A stretch of DNA of 64,000 nucleotides, from positions 4,030,001 through 4,094,000 of the forward strand of contig OZ257144.1 of assembly GCA_965279205.1 (NCBI GenBank), written 5' to 3'. This document shows positions 17,634-25,734 of the stretch, piece by piece. A program made the position numbers and the translations under genes. The DNA comes from UBA7672 sp965279205. Its GTDB lineage: Bacteria > Pseudomonadota > Alphaproteobacteria > Caulobacterales > Hyphomonadaceae. The notes under the pieces are model-generated. The model searched no databases. It was not told where the DNA came from and saw only the letters and a program-made list of their open reading frames with translations. The stretch's first letter is position 1, and each line of letters begins with the position of its first letter.

Positions 17634-18476
17634 CTACTTCGCCGCGCCCTTGTTCAGCAGCGCATCGATCTCGCCCGCATGCGGCATTGCCTTGGTGAAT
17701 TCCCACGTGCCCGCGGCCATTTCCTTCGCCGCGCCGATCATCGCGCTCATCGCTGCTGCGTGCATCATGCCGCCGGTCGAGATGCGCTTCACGCCAAGTG
17801 CTCCGACCTGCTCCACTGTCAGCGCCTCCTTGCGTGGGCCGCGCACGATGTTGAACGGCCGGTCGATCGACTGGCAGACTTCGCGCACCTCGTCCGACGT
17901 GTTGAGGCCCGGCGCGAACAGCACGTCGGCGCCGGCCTCCTGGTAGGCCTGCATGCGTTTGATGGTGTCGCCGAGATCCTGCCGCCCGTGGAGGTAGTTC
18001 TCAGCGCGGGCGCACAGCATGAACTTGAACGGCAGTTTCTTGGCCGCTTCGGCCGCCGCCCTCACCCGCTCCGCAGCCGCCTCGATGGAATGGATCGGGT
18101 TGGAGCGGTCACCGGTGAAATCCTCGATCGAGCCGCCAACAAGGCCGGCCGCGGCGCCCTGCCGGATCGTTTCGGCGCAATCCTCGGGCTTCGGTCCGAA
18201 ACCATCCTCGAGGTCTGCCGCCAGGGGCACGTCGATCATCGGCGCCATGGAGCGGATATGCGCCATCACATTCTCACGCCCGGCATTGTAGTCGGGAAAA
18301 CCGATGGACCGCGCATAGCCCGCGCTGGTGGTCGTCAGCGCCTTGAAGCCGAGGCCTGCCAGAATGCGGGCAGAACCAGGATCCCATGGATTGGGGATCA
18401 CGAAACAGCCGGGCGCCTTGTGCAGGGCTTCGAAGTCGGCGGCTTTCTGGGCTTGCGTCTTCATTGGCCTGTCCAT
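17634..18476 (-). CDS. Isocitrate lyase / PEP mutase family protein (oxaloacetate decarboxylase-like)
   Basis: The family comprises alpha/beta barrels that make or break C-C or P-C bonds next to a carboxylate, using Mg2+. The 280-residue product shows the opening FVIPNPWDPGSARILAGLGF, a TTTSAGYARSIGFPD segment, the metal-binding ADLEDGFG near 100 and the ARAENYLHGR loop near 170. The start at ATG 18476 follows an AGAGGA site; upstream sequence does not match the family. Family members include phosphonopyruvate mutase, 2-methylisocitrate lyase and oxaloacetate decarboxylase, and the exact activity cannot be decided from sequence alone. Confidence 0.85.
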   Translation of the reverse strand: MDRPMKTQAQKAADFEALHKAPGCFVIPNPWDPGSARILAGLGFKALTTTSAGYARSIGFPDYNAGRENVMAHIRSMAPMIDVPLAADLEDGFGPKPEDCAETIRQGAAAGLVGGSIEDFTGDRSNPIHSIEAAAERVRAAAEAAKKLPFKFMLCARAENYLHGRQDLGDTIKRMQAYQEAGADVLFAPGLNTSDEVREVCQSIDRPFNIVRGPRKEALTVEQVGALGVKRISTGGMMHAAAMSAMIGAAKEMAAGTWEFTKAMPHAGEIDALLNKGAAK

Positions 18477-18590
18477 GGGGGAGATTTCCTCTGGTCTTTT
18501 CGCGAAGCGTAACGCCAGACCGCCCGGCGGGCGACGAAATTCCGACATGAACCGGGCTGAGCGTTCGGAGAATTCGTGGAGGGCTCTGGA

Positions 18591-19004
18591 ATGATCGCGC
18601 GTGGGATGTTGCTGGCGACGTGTCTGGCCATGGCTGGTTCCGCGACGGCTCAGCAGGATACGAAAATTGCCGGGCACGTACGCATGATCGGCGGCTGGCA
18701 TGGCGTCGGTCTTCAGGTTGGCCGCGCTGGCGTTCAGTCGACCTGGGACATCGACCTGCGCGTCCGCGCCGACATCACCAGCCGGATCGAATACCCTTCG
18801 CTGGGTTGCAAGGGCATACTTCACGAGTTGAAGCGTGGCGGAGACGAGATCGAATTCCGCGAACAGATCACCGCGGGCGACTGCGTCAACGATGGCCGCC
18901 TCATCGTCCGCTACCGCGAAGGTCGGGTCTCGTGGTTCTGGTATCTGCCCGACGGCAAGGTCGATGCTTCGGCCGTGCTCTATCGCGACTCGCCGGTCGC
19001 CTAG
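18591..19004 (+). CDS. Exported protein of unknown function
   Basis: The 137-residue product begins with a typical Sec signal peptide (MIARGMLLATCLAMAGSATA, cleavage after about residue 20), so it should be periplasmic or secreted. The mature part has two conserved-looking cysteine positions (LGCKG and AGDCVND), possibly a disulfide, and alternating strand-like segments (RVSWFWYLPDG). The ATG at 18591 is preferred over an in-frame GTG at 18576 because it follows GGAGGG by seven bases and gives the signal peptide directly. Its 3' end overlaps the convergent phosphatase gene by four bases. I do not recognise the family. Confidence 0.75.
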   Translation: MIARGMLLATCLAMAGSATAQQDTKIAGHVRMIGGWHGVGLQVGRAGVQSTWDIDLRVRADITSRIEYPSLGCKGILHELKRGGDEIEFREQITAGDCVNDGRLIVRYREGRVSWFWYLPDGKVDASAVLYRDSPVA

Positions 19005-19849
19005 ACTTCCAGCAGAAGCGCGGTTGCATCATCCGACGTCTTGAAGCGTCCGATCTTCGCATCGTCTTCGGGCGAGGCCTCCATGCCCCGCAGCTCGTTC
19101 ATCAGCGCGCCAAGCCCGCGCTCCGAAACAGCTTCGATCAGCTGGGCGTCGGTATAGCGGCCATAGGGCGACACCAGCCGGTAGAACCCGTCGGTCATCA
19201 CCAGCACGCGCGTTCCCACCGGCGCCGCTGCAGTCTGGTGGACGATGTATCCGGCCGCCTCAGGCTGAATGCCGAACACCCAGTAGCCTTTCGCGGTGTT
19301 ATGGATCGCGCGCACGTCCTGCAGCCATTTCAGGCGCTCTTCCGGCGTCATCGCCATCACGCGTTTGGCGCGGCCCTGCTCGTCCGCAGCCTTGCTCGTC
19401 TCGCCGAACACCGAGACCTCACCCGATGGCGCGCGAACGATGGCAATCGAGTCGCCCAGCGTCGCGCCTTCGATCTTTCCGTTCTTCACGCGCACCCACG
19501 TCGCCGCTGCCGTCGGATAGCTTGCCAGCGGCGCATCCTTCAGCGGGATCTTGACCTCGCGCTCCACCGCCGAACGCAGTTTGGGCAACAACCGCGCAAA
19601 CCATGCCTGTGGAATTTCGCGTGGATCAGCGGGATTCGCCGTGATTTCCGCCGCGAAGATTTCTGCATAGCGCGCAGCATCGCTCTCGGCTGCCGCGAAG
19701 ATCCGCAGCGGCCCCACATCGGTCGCGCCGTCGATCACGCAGGCCCAGCCCGCCGCCTCGTCGAACGCATAGCGGTCGTCGCCCGTGCCGGTCTTCATGC
19801 CTCCGCCCAGTTTCGAACCGGGAAAGGAAATCGAGTCGATAAGTTTCAT
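19001..19849 (-). CDS. PP2C-family protein phosphatase
   Basis: The 282-residue protein has PPM/PP2C features: MKTGTGDDRYAFDE at about residues 18-31 and CVIDGATD near 38, the Asp-Gly pair that binds the two metal ions. Later segments GDSIAIVRA near 138 and VLVMTDGFYRLV near 218 supply the remaining metal-site Asp region. Such enzymes remove phosphate from serine or threonine. No kinase partner is adjacent. There is no signal peptide or membrane segment, so it should be cytoplasmic. It is convergent with the small exported protein gene. Sequence is divergent from stress phosphatases such as RsbU, and the target is unknown. Confidence 0.8.
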   Translation of the reverse strand: MKLIDSISFPGSKLGGGMKTGTGDDRYAFDEAAGWACVIDGATDVGPLRIFAAAESDAARYAEIFAAEITANPADPREIPQAWFARLLPKLRSAVEREVKIPLKDAPLASYPTAAATWVRVKNGKIEGATLGDSIAIVRAPSGEVSVFGETSKAADEQGRAKRVMAMTPEERLKWLQDVRAIHNTAKGYWVFGIQPEAAGYIVHQTAAAPVGTRVLVMTDGFYRLVSPYGRYTDAQLIEAVSERGLGALMNELRGMEASPEDDAKIGRFKTSDDATALLLEV

Positions 19850-19890
19850 CGAGGGACAAGCTCCAGCGCGCGAGCGCGCTTCCTAGAGCT

Positions 19891-20103
19891 TCACGCAGCC
19901 TTCGTCTTCATCGCGGCTGAGAAATCCGCCAGCGTCTGGATGTAGTCGCCACTCTCGCGCAGGCGTTGCACGTACAGTTCGAGGATCTGCCGCGCTGCGA
20001 CGCCGGCCTCGAGCCCGCACTTCTCGGCCTCTTCCGAAAACAGCTTCTTCGACGCGGGATCGAGCCTGACGGTCAGCGGCTGGCGATTTGCGGTCTTGGA
20101 CAT
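19891..20103 (-). CDS. Small ribbon-helix-helix-like protein
   Basis: This 70-residue protein has the layout of a ribbon-helix-helix DNA-binding protein: a short beta strand (PLTVRLDPASKKLF) followed by two helices (EEAEKCGLEAGVAARQILELYV). A 20-residue helical tail follows. It is divergent from the small gene at 20186, and a perfect 18-bp palindrome lies between them, as expected for an autoregulator. No toxin gene is next to it on either side, so a classical toxin-antitoxin assignment is not supported. It could equally be a small transcription regulator. Confidence 0.6.
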   Translation of the reverse strand: MSKTANRQPLTVRLDPASKKLFSEEAEKCGLEAGVAARQILELYVQRLRESGDYIQTLADFSAAMKTKAA

Positions 20104-20155
20104 GGTCTGATTCCATCAGCAGCTGTGGGCAGCCCCGAGCCATGAATCAGTTGCA

Positions 20156-20173
20156 GCATTGCCTAGGCAATGC
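20156..20173. promoter_or_regulatory. 18-bp perfect palindrome between divergent small RHH genes (probable operator)
   Basis: GCATTGCC-TA-GGCAATGC reads the same on both strands and lies in the 82-base gap between the starts at 20103 (-) and 20186 (+). A further GCAATG half-site follows at 20179-20184, close to the plus-strand start. Ribbon-helix-helix proteins bind such repeated half-sites in the major groove. Confidence 0.6.
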
Positions 20174-20185
20174 AATAGCAATGTC

Positions 20186-20371
20186 ATGGCAAAGGCGCCC
20201 GACACTCCGGAGACCAAGCCCTTCACGATCGTGCTGCCCGCCAAGGCTGCCGAGCGCCTTGAAATCCTTGTCGAAACTGGCCTATACGGAACGAGCCGCG
20301 CCCAGGTCGCGTCCAACATAATCCTGCAGCATCTTCAGGATCTCTGGAAGTCCGGCAAGCTCCCGGGCTGA
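20186..20371 (+). CDS. Small ribbon-helix-helix-like protein
   Basis: The 61-residue product has a short strand (KPFTIVLPAKAAERL) and two helices (ILVETGLYGTSRAQVASNIILQHL), compatible with a ribbon-helix-helix fold. The start is set at ATG 20186, where the conserved-looking region begins; an in-frame ATG at 20159 lies inside the operator palindrome. It is divergent from a second small protein of the same predicted fold. The stop is followed by 160 noncoding bases before the next gene. Function is inferred only from fold-like pattern. Confidence 0.6.
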   Translation: MAKAPDTPETKPFTIVLPAKAAERLEILVETGLYGTSRAQVASNIILQHLQDLWKSGKLPG

Positions 20372-20443
20372 TCCCGGAACACGACCTCCATCCACAGCCA
20401 AACCCTTTGAAACCGGGCCCTCAAGCGCGGTGGTAAGACCTTG

Positions 20444-20451
20444 TTAACCAT
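20444..20451 (+). promoter_or_regulatory. CtrA-like half-site TTAACCAT
   Basis: The octamer TTAACCAT, the half-site recognised by the cell-cycle regulator CtrA in Caulobacterales, lies 83 bases before the start at 20534. Between them is an 8-bp hairpin, GAGCTGCT (20482-20489) with AGCAGCTC (20493-20500). A single half-site is weak evidence. Confidence 0.3.
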
Positions 20452-20533
20452 TGGCAGCCCATCGTCGCCGTCAGCCGCCGGGAGCTGCTGATAGCAGCTC
20501 TGAGAGGCGGGGACCGGCGAGGAGGACGCGCCT

Positions 20534-20977
20534 ATGACGACTGCCAACCCTATCGAATTCTGCCCCGCCGCCGCCTGCGCCGCGACCATCGTCCGGCTCG
20601 AAAGCTTCACCAACCATGTCGCCTGCCTGATGCAGGAAGCGCGGCTCGCCCGCTCGCCGGAGCTGATGGCCGAGCTGGAGGCGATCTCTGACGAACTCTC
20701 GATGGCTGCCGATGAAGCCCGCGACAGCCTCGCGAAAGTCGAAGCCGTCTCCGCCGCCGGCGCGATGGCGCAACTCCTCGCCTCGATCCGCGATATCCGT
20801 GTGTGCGACGACGCCGAACTCGAGCGCGCGAAAGACCTCGAAGCCATGGCCGTCCGCTTCCTCGGCGAAGCCCGTCTCTTCGACCGCCAGTTCTGCAATG
20901 TTCTCAGCCACACAAAACTCGGACCACACCTGCACACGGCGACCACGCGGATGGAAGCCGCGCAAGCCAGATCGTGA
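20534..20977 (+). CDS. Helical protein of unknown function
   Basis: The 147-residue product is predicted mostly helical, with long charged stretches (ELMAELEAISDELSMAADEA and AELERAKDLEAMAVRFLGEA). There is no signal peptide or membrane segment. Ribosome site GGAGGA lies about ten bases before ATG 20534. A TTAACCAT site upstream hints at cell-cycle-linked expression. The pattern could fit a small regulator or chemotaxis/flagellar accessory protein, but there is no diagnostic motif. I do not recognise the family. Confidence 0.7.
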   Translation: MTTANPIEFCPAAACAATIVRLESFTNHVACLMQEARLARSPELMAELEAISDELSMAADEARDSLAKVEAVSAAGAMAQLLASIRDIRVCDDAELERAKDLEAMAVRFLGEARLFDRQFCNVLSHTKLGPHLHTATTRMEAAQARS

Positions 20978-21036
20978 CAACGCGAGTCATGCTCGGGCCT
21001 GACCCGAGCATCCTTGGGCGGTGTGCACAGGCTCCC

Positions 21037-21693
21037 CTAGCCCAGAATCACGATGACATGCTGACCCGCACTTGCCGCGCGGTTGTAGAGTGCACGCAGG
21101 CGTTCGAGTTGCGGGATGTAGAACTCATCCAGGTCTGATTCCTCCCAATCGCCAGGCAGGCCAAGGACCTCCATCTCGCTAACATCGAAGCGCTCGCGCA
21201 TGCCAGCTTCGCTGACGCCGTTCAGTGCGGCCGCCAGCGCCGCGGCCTCATCCGGGCCGAAGACAGCGGCCGCCATGCCGAGATTCTCGATTGCCGGTCC
21301 CTCATCGTCCCCGCGCCTGCCTTGTATTGCGGTCAGAACGGGGTCGGCAGGCAGGGTCTGCGCATTGACGTAGGTGAACCCCATGGCGGCGGCTTCTTCG
21401 GCCATGGCCGTCTCGAACTCACCCTCGCCTCTCAGGCTTTCGCCATCCTGCCTGCGCTGCAGCACCCGGAATTGAGCCGCCTCATTGCGCTCTTCGATTC
21501 GTCCGACATCGGAACATAGCCACGAGAGGATCTGCCATTCCTTGTCGAGGTACAGGCATTCCGAAGCTGTGGCGCCGGCTGTTTCGCCGAGATCGTAAGG
21601 CATCTGCGGAGTGTCCCAGCAGCTTTCGGGATCGGCCCTGATCGCCTCCAGCTCTTCGGCGCCAACCCGCAAATAACTTGCAACGATACTCAT
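21037..21693 (-). CDS. DUF1877 (YfbM-like) family protein
   Basis: The 218-residue cytoplasmic protein has the DUF1877 layout: an opening MSIVASYLRVGAEELEAI, then LYLDKEWQILSWLCSD (the conserved LDKxWxxLHxLL-like segment). The middle has ENLGMAAAVFGPDEAAALA, and the end is LDEFYIPQLERLRALYNRAA. The family is small and uncharacterised; E. coli YfbM is the best-known member. The core Leu-Asp-Lys-x-Trp motif is intact. It shares its orientation with yebC, about 80 bases downstream of the latter's stop. Function unknown. Confidence 0.8.
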   Translation of the reverse strand: MSIVASYLRVGAEELEAIRADPESCWDTPQMPYDLGETAGATASECLYLDKEWQILSWLCSDVGRIEERNEAAQFRVLQRRQDGESLRGEGEFETAMAEEAAAMGFTYVNAQTLPADPVLTAIQGRRGDDEGPAIENLGMAAAVFGPDEAAALAAALNGVSEAGMRERFDVSEMEVLGLPGDWEESDLDEFYIPQLERLRALYNRAASAGQHVIVILG

Positions 21694-21772
21694 ATCATTC
21701 CCCTCACCAGACCAGCGCCATCAGCGGCAGGTCTTCCAGCCTGCCCTCCTGGTTCACCGAAAGCTGGGGTCG

Positions 21773-22522
21773 CTACCCCGCGAGTCTGGCCATCTCCGCG
21801 TCCGAAAGCTCATAATTGCCGTAGACGTTCTGCACGTCGTCGCTTTCCTCGAGCTCTTCCAGCATCTTCATCAGCGAGTCGGCATTCTCGCCTTCGACCG
21901 CGATGATGTTGAGCGGCTTCCAGATCAGGCCGGTCGATGTCGCTGGCGTCTTGATCTTCGCCTCAAGCGCGGAGGCGACCTCGGCAAGTTCGGCGCGCGC
22001 AGTATAGATATAGTGGCCGTCGGCGTCGCTTGAGACGTCGGATGCGCCGGCTTCGATCGCCGCTTCCATGATCACGTCTTCCGAGCCTGCGGCTGGCGGA
22101 TAGATGATCTCGCCGACATGCTCGAAGCCGGAGGACACGGCGCCGGTCTGGCCGAGATTGCCGCCATAGCGCGTCAGCGCCGTGCGCACGTCGGTGCCGG
22201 CGCGGTTCTTGTTGTCGGTCGAGCATTCGATGATGAGGCCGATGCCGCCGGGCGCAAAGCCTTCATAGCGGATGGCCTCGTAGTTGGCGCTGTCTCCGCC
22301 CGCGCCCTTGTCGATGGCGCGCTGGATATTGTCCTTGGGCATGGAGGCGGCCTTGGCGTTGTTCACGGCCAGGCGCAGGCGCGGGTTAAAGTTCGGATCG
22401 GCCATGCCGGTCTTGGCGGCGACGGTGATCTCTTTCGCCAGCTTGGAGAACAGTTTGGCCTTGGCCTTGTCGGCCTTGCCCTTGCGGTGCTGGATGTTGG
22501 CCCATTTGCTGTGGCCGGCCAT
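21773..22522 (-). CDS. YebC/PmpR-family transcriptional regulator or translation factor
   Basis: The 249-residue product begins MAGHSKWANIQHRKGKAD, the invariant N-terminus of the YebC family, which fixes the start at 22522. It has NARLR-type and NIQRAIDKG segments and the acidic C-terminal DVQNVYGNYELSDAEM. Some members are described as DNA-binding regulators (PmpR), while recent work on the family links it to relief of ribosome stalling at proline-rich stretches. It is a cytoplasmic protein of normal family length. It is divergent from tesB. Confidence 0.95.
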   Translation of the reverse strand: MAGHSKWANIQHRKGKADKAKAKLFSKLAKEITVAAKTGMADPNFNPRLRLAVNNAKAASMPKDNIQRAIDKGAGGDSANYEAIRYEGFAPGGIGLIIECSTDNKNRAGTDVRTALTRYGGNLGQTGAVSSGFEHVGEIIYPPAAGSEDVIMEAAIEAGASDVSSDADGHYIYTARAELAEVASALEAKIKTPATSTGLIWKPLNIIAVEGENADSLMKMLEELEESDDVQNVYGNYELSDAEMARLAG

Positions 22523-22749
22523 GGCGTGGCTCTTTCGTATGACGCAAGTGATGAATGCCCGAATTCGGGGAGCTCCAGATAGCCGACACCCCCTGACCCC
22601 GGCAAGCGGCGGCTCGAAGCCGCGGCTTCGGGGAGTTCGCAAAACGGCGGTGACGGGGCTATACCCTCCGCGACTGCCGTTTTCGGGGATTCGCGCTGGC
22701 GCAGACCGGCCGCTCCTCCTCCCCAGCACTGATTGCCCAGGACCAAGCC

Positions 22750-23646
22750 ATGACTGACGCCGCGCCTTTCACCGAAGATCCGGTCGCTGACCTGATCAAT
22801 CTGCTCGACCTTGAACGCATCGAGGTAAATCTCTTCCGCGGCCAGTCGCCCGATGATGGCGTGAAGCGCGTTTTCGGCGGTCAGGTCATCGCCCAGGCGC
22901 TTGTTGCGGCCTACCGCACGGTCGAGAATCGCGTCTGCCATTCCCTGCATGCCTACTTCATTCGTCCCGGCGATCCGACGATCCCGATCCTCTACGAGGT
23001 GGATCGCGCCAGAGACGGCAAGAGCTTCGCGACCCGCCGCGTCGTCGCCATTCAGCATGGCGAGCAGATCCTCAACCTCTCCGCCTCCTTCCAGGTCGCC
23101 GAAAGCGGCTTCACCCACCAGTCGACCATGCCTCACACCAAGAAGCCTGACGAACTCCTTTCGGAAGACCAGCTCCGCGCCATGGCGAAGGACCACATCC
23201 CGAAGGAATTCCAGAAACAGTTTGCCCGCCCGAGGCCGATCGAACTCAAGCCGGTTGACCCGCGCCAGATGATCTCGCCCGCCAAGACCGAGCCGAAGAA
23301 GCAGATGTGGCTCCGCGCCCGCGGCAAGGTCGATGCGAACGACTTCGCCCTGCAGCAATGCCTGCTCGCCTACGCCTCCGACATGGGCATTCTCGACACC
23401 GCAACGAAACCGCACGGCGTCAACTGGTTCACCGGCGGCGTGCAGATGGCTTCGCTCGACCACTCGATGTGGTTCCACGAGCCCTTCGATATCTCGGACT
23501 GGCTGCTCTACACCATGGACAGCCCCTCGGCGTCTGGTGCGCGCGGCTTCAACCGCGGTGAAGTCTTCACCGAAGCCGGCAAGCTGGTGGCGTCCGTGAC
23601 GCAGGAAGGCCTGATGCGTCCGCGTGAGTCCAAGTTCAAGAACTGA
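22750..23646 (+). CDS. tesB: Acyl-CoA thioesterase II
   Basis: TesB hydrolyses medium- and long-chain acyl-CoA to free fatty acid and CoA. The 298-residue protein is a double hot-dog-fold enzyme of standard length. LFRGQSPDDGVKRVFGGQVIAQ near residue 27 and HSLHAYFIRPGDP near 65 are in the first domain. In the second, SLDHSMWFHEPFDISDWLLY near 235 carries the catalytic-region Asp, and the C-terminus has ASVTQEGLMR. It is divergent from yebC with 227 bases between starts. A short imperfect tandem repeat follows the stop. Confidence 0.94.
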   Translation: MTDAAPFTEDPVADLINLLDLERIEVNLFRGQSPDDGVKRVFGGQVIAQALVAAYRTVENRVCHSLHAYFIRPGDPTIPILYEVDRARDGKSFATRRVVAIQHGEQILNLSASFQVAESGFTHQSTMPHTKKPDELLSEDQLRAMAKDHIPKEFQKQFARPRPIELKPVDPRQMISPAKTEPKKQMWLRARGKVDANDFALQQCLLAYASDMGILDTATKPHGVNWFTGGVQMASLDHSMWFHEPFDISDWLLYTMDSPSASGARGFNRGEVFTEAGKLVASVTQEGLMRPRESKFKN

Positions 23647-23666
23647 ACGCGCTTTCCGCTAGGGCT

Positions 23667-23703
23667 CTCCGCCAGAACGCTCCGCCAGAACCTCCGCCAA
23701 GTC
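23667..23703. repeat. Short tandem repeat CTCCGCCAGAAC
   Basis: Two copies of a 12-base unit begin at 23667 and 23680, with a partial third at 23692, just after tesB. Copy number this low suggests slippage and no known function. It is followed by CATGGCCCA repeated at about 23721 and 23734. Confidence 0.4.
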
Positions 23704-23783
23704 GCATGAAAATGTGACGCCATGGCCCATGGATCATGGCCCACGATCATGCTCTGTTGCAGGTGGGGCTACCGGAGACTGGC

Positions 23784-24674
23784 ATGAGAGTTCTGTGTCC
23801 GAGTGCGTCCCTCGCGCTGGCGATTCTGCTTGGCGCCTGCAGCGGTGAACTCGCTGGCGAGACCGCGACAGTGCTTGTCACGCCCACAGACTCGCAGGTC
23901 GCGTCCGCGGAGCCCGCCCTCGCCGCGGATGTGGAGCTTGCATCCCGCCATGAGCCGGAGGCGCCGCCATCCGAAGAGGTCGTCGCCGAGGCGCCGTCCG
24001 AGAATCACGTCGCGCTGAAATACCTGATCGGCGATGTCGATCCGGCGAACGACCCCATGTTCGCCCGCATTCCCGAAAAATACATCGGCGGCACGCGCGT
24101 GTGGGGTCACAAGGATGCAGTCGAAGCGTTCGTCCGCATGGCTGAAGGCGCCGCGGTCAACGGCTATCACCTCAAGATCGTGTCGGCTTTCCGCTCTTTC
24201 TCGGACCAGAAGCAGATCTGGGAAGACAAGTGGACGGGCAAGACGCTGGTCGAGAAAGGCAAGCTTCCGCAGACGAAGCCGGATCCGAAGGCGCGCGCGC
24301 TGAAGATCCTTGAATTCTCCTCCATGCCCGGCACGTCACGCCATCACTGGGGCACGGATTTCGATCTCAACAATCTCACCAACGCCTATTTCAACACCCG
24401 CGACGGCAAGCGCGTCTATGACTGGTTGACCCAGCACGCCGCCGACTACGGCTTTTGCCAAGTCTACACCGCCAAGGGCGCTGATCGTCCGGCGGGCTAT
24501 GAAGAAGAGAAATGGCATTGGTCCTACATGCCGGTCGCGTCCTGGTATCTGAAGCAGTATCCGGTCGATGTCGGTTATGAGCGCCTGACCGGCTTCCTCG
24601 GCTCGGATGCGGCGCAAGGCATCGACGTGATCAAGAACTACGTGCAGGGTATCAATCCGGAGTGCCGGGGCTAG
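23784..24674 (+). CDS. M15-family D,D-/L,D-carboxypeptidase-like lipoprotein
   Basis: The 296-residue product starts with a lipoprotein signal ending LGAC (Cys about residue 20); ATG 23784 follows a CCGGAG site and gives the signal directly. The catalytic domain (about 120-270) shows the VanY/M15B pattern: SAFRSFSDQKQIW, then SRHHWGTDFD with zinc ligands His and Asp, and EEEKWHWSYMP with the last zinc His. The enzyme should trim peptidoglycan peptides in the periplasm from a membrane anchor. A Pro/Glu-rich linker (about 25-80) tethers the domain. The next gene begins 19 bases downstream on the same strand. Confidence 0.88.
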   Translation: MRVLCPSASLALAILLGACSGELAGETATVLVTPTDSQVASAEPALAADVELASRHEPEAPPSEEVVAEAPSENHVALKYLIGDVDPANDPMFARIPEKYIGGTRVWGHKDAVEAFVRMAEGAAVNGYHLKIVSAFRSFSDQKQIWEDKWTGKTLVEKGKLPQTKPDPKARALKILEFSSMPGTSRHHWGTDFDLNNLTNAYFNTRDGKRVYDWLTQHAADYGFCQVYTAKGADRPAGYEEEKWHWSYMPVASWYLKQYPVDVGYERLTGFLGSDAAQGIDVIKNYVQGINPECRG

Positions 24675-24693
24675 CGAAGCGTCTGGGGGATCG

Positions 24694-25659
24694 ATGGGCG
24701 GGACCAAGAGCTGGCATGGCCCATCATTGCTGGCCGGATTGTTCGCCTTCCTGCCGAACGCCCACGCACAAGCGCCAGCAGCAACCGCATACCAGCCGCC
24801 CCATACGGCAGACGGCCATCCCGATCTCCAGGGCGTGTGGGCTGGCGACTTCATCACCCAGCTGGAGCGACCGGACGGTTTCAGCACACTGATCGTCGAA
24901 CCCGACAAGGCGGCTGAACTCGCAAAGAAGCTCACGACAACGCCCGACGGCGTCTACGATCCGGACAACGACTATTTCCGCAACAGTAAGTTGCTGATGG
25001 TCGATGGCACCCTGCGCAGCTCCTGGCTCGTCGAACCTACTGACGGCCAGATGCCCTACACGGCGCTTGCAAAGGCGGCGTTCGATCGCGACGAGACATT
25101 GTCGGAAACGAGCTTCGACAATCCCGAGGAACGGCCATCCGCGGAACGTTGCGTTTCCGGACTTGGCCATCCGCCGATCCACGGCATCAGCATCGTGATC
25201 CCTTACCAGATCATCCAGACGCCGGACGCCATTCTGGTGGTGGCGGAAGACACGGATGCAGGCCGCATCATCCATCTAAGGGGCGATCCGCCGCCGGATG
25301 CGATCCGTTCGCGGGCCGGATACTCGGCAGGGCGATGGGAGGGCGACACGCTGGTCGTGGAAACCACCCACCTTGCCGCGGATGATCCTTCCGGGGCGCT
25401 CTATCGCGACGCGATTGCGCTGAGCGAAGGCAGCCGCGTCATCGAGCGCTTCACCCTGCAATCCGACAGCGAGCTTCGCTACCAGTTTTCCGTGGTCGAT
25501 CCCGCGCTCTACGACCGCCCATGGCTGGCCGAGTATTCCTTCTCCCGCCTAGACGACCGCGTCTACGAGTACGCCTGCCATGAAGGGAACTTCGCGATGC
25601 CCAGCATTCTTCGCGCTGGGCGGATGGGGTTGCAGAAGCTGCCAAAGAAAACGAAGTGA
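24694..25659 (+). CDS. Exported protein of unknown function (HPDLQGVW / WEGDTLVVET family)
   Basis: The 321-residue product has an N-terminal signal peptide ending near residue 27 (PNAHAQAP). It shares the HPDLQGVWAG opening and GRWEGDTLVVET plus ERFTLQSDSELRYQFSVVDP segments with a large unnamed group of exported proteins found in acidobacteria and proteobacteria. No catalytic motif is evident; the mature part is predicted rich in beta strands. It follows the M15 peptidase by 19 bases and may be cotranscribed with it. A strong bidirectional terminator follows. Function unknown. Confidence 0.75.
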   Translation: MGGTKSWHGPSLLAGLFAFLPNAHAQAPAATAYQPPHTADGHPDLQGVWAGDFITQLERPDGFSTLIVEPDKAAELAKKLTTTPDGVYDPDNDYFRNSKLLMVDGTLRSSWLVEPTDGQMPYTALAKAAFDRDETLSETSFDNPEERPSAERCVSGLGHPPIHGISIVIPYQIIQTPDAILVVAEDTDAGRIIHLRGDPPPDAIRSRAGYSAGRWEGDTLVVETTHLAADDPSGALYRDAIALSEGSRVIERFTLQSDSELRYQFSVVDPALYDRPWLAEYSFSRLDDRVYEYACHEGNFAMPSILRAGRMGLQKLPKKTK

Positions 25660-25687
25660 GCGCCGCTACTCAGTACGCCTGAATCAA

Positions 25688-25713
25688 AAAGGGGAGGCTT
25701 ACGCCTCCCCTTT
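25688..25713. terminator. Bidirectional rho-independent terminator
   Basis: A perfect 11-bp stem, AAAGGGGAGGC (25688-25698) with GCCTCCCCTTT (25703-25713), has a TTAC loop. It ends with T residues on the plus strand and is preceded by A residues that become T on the minus strand. It lies between convergent genes and can serve both. Confidence 0.85.
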
Positions 25714-25734
25714 CCACTTTCAGTCAGCGCCAGA

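Noticed and set aside
19891..20371. Toxin-antitoxin pair
   Set aside because: Both small proteins look like DNA-binding RHH types and neither resembles a toxin; orientation is divergent.
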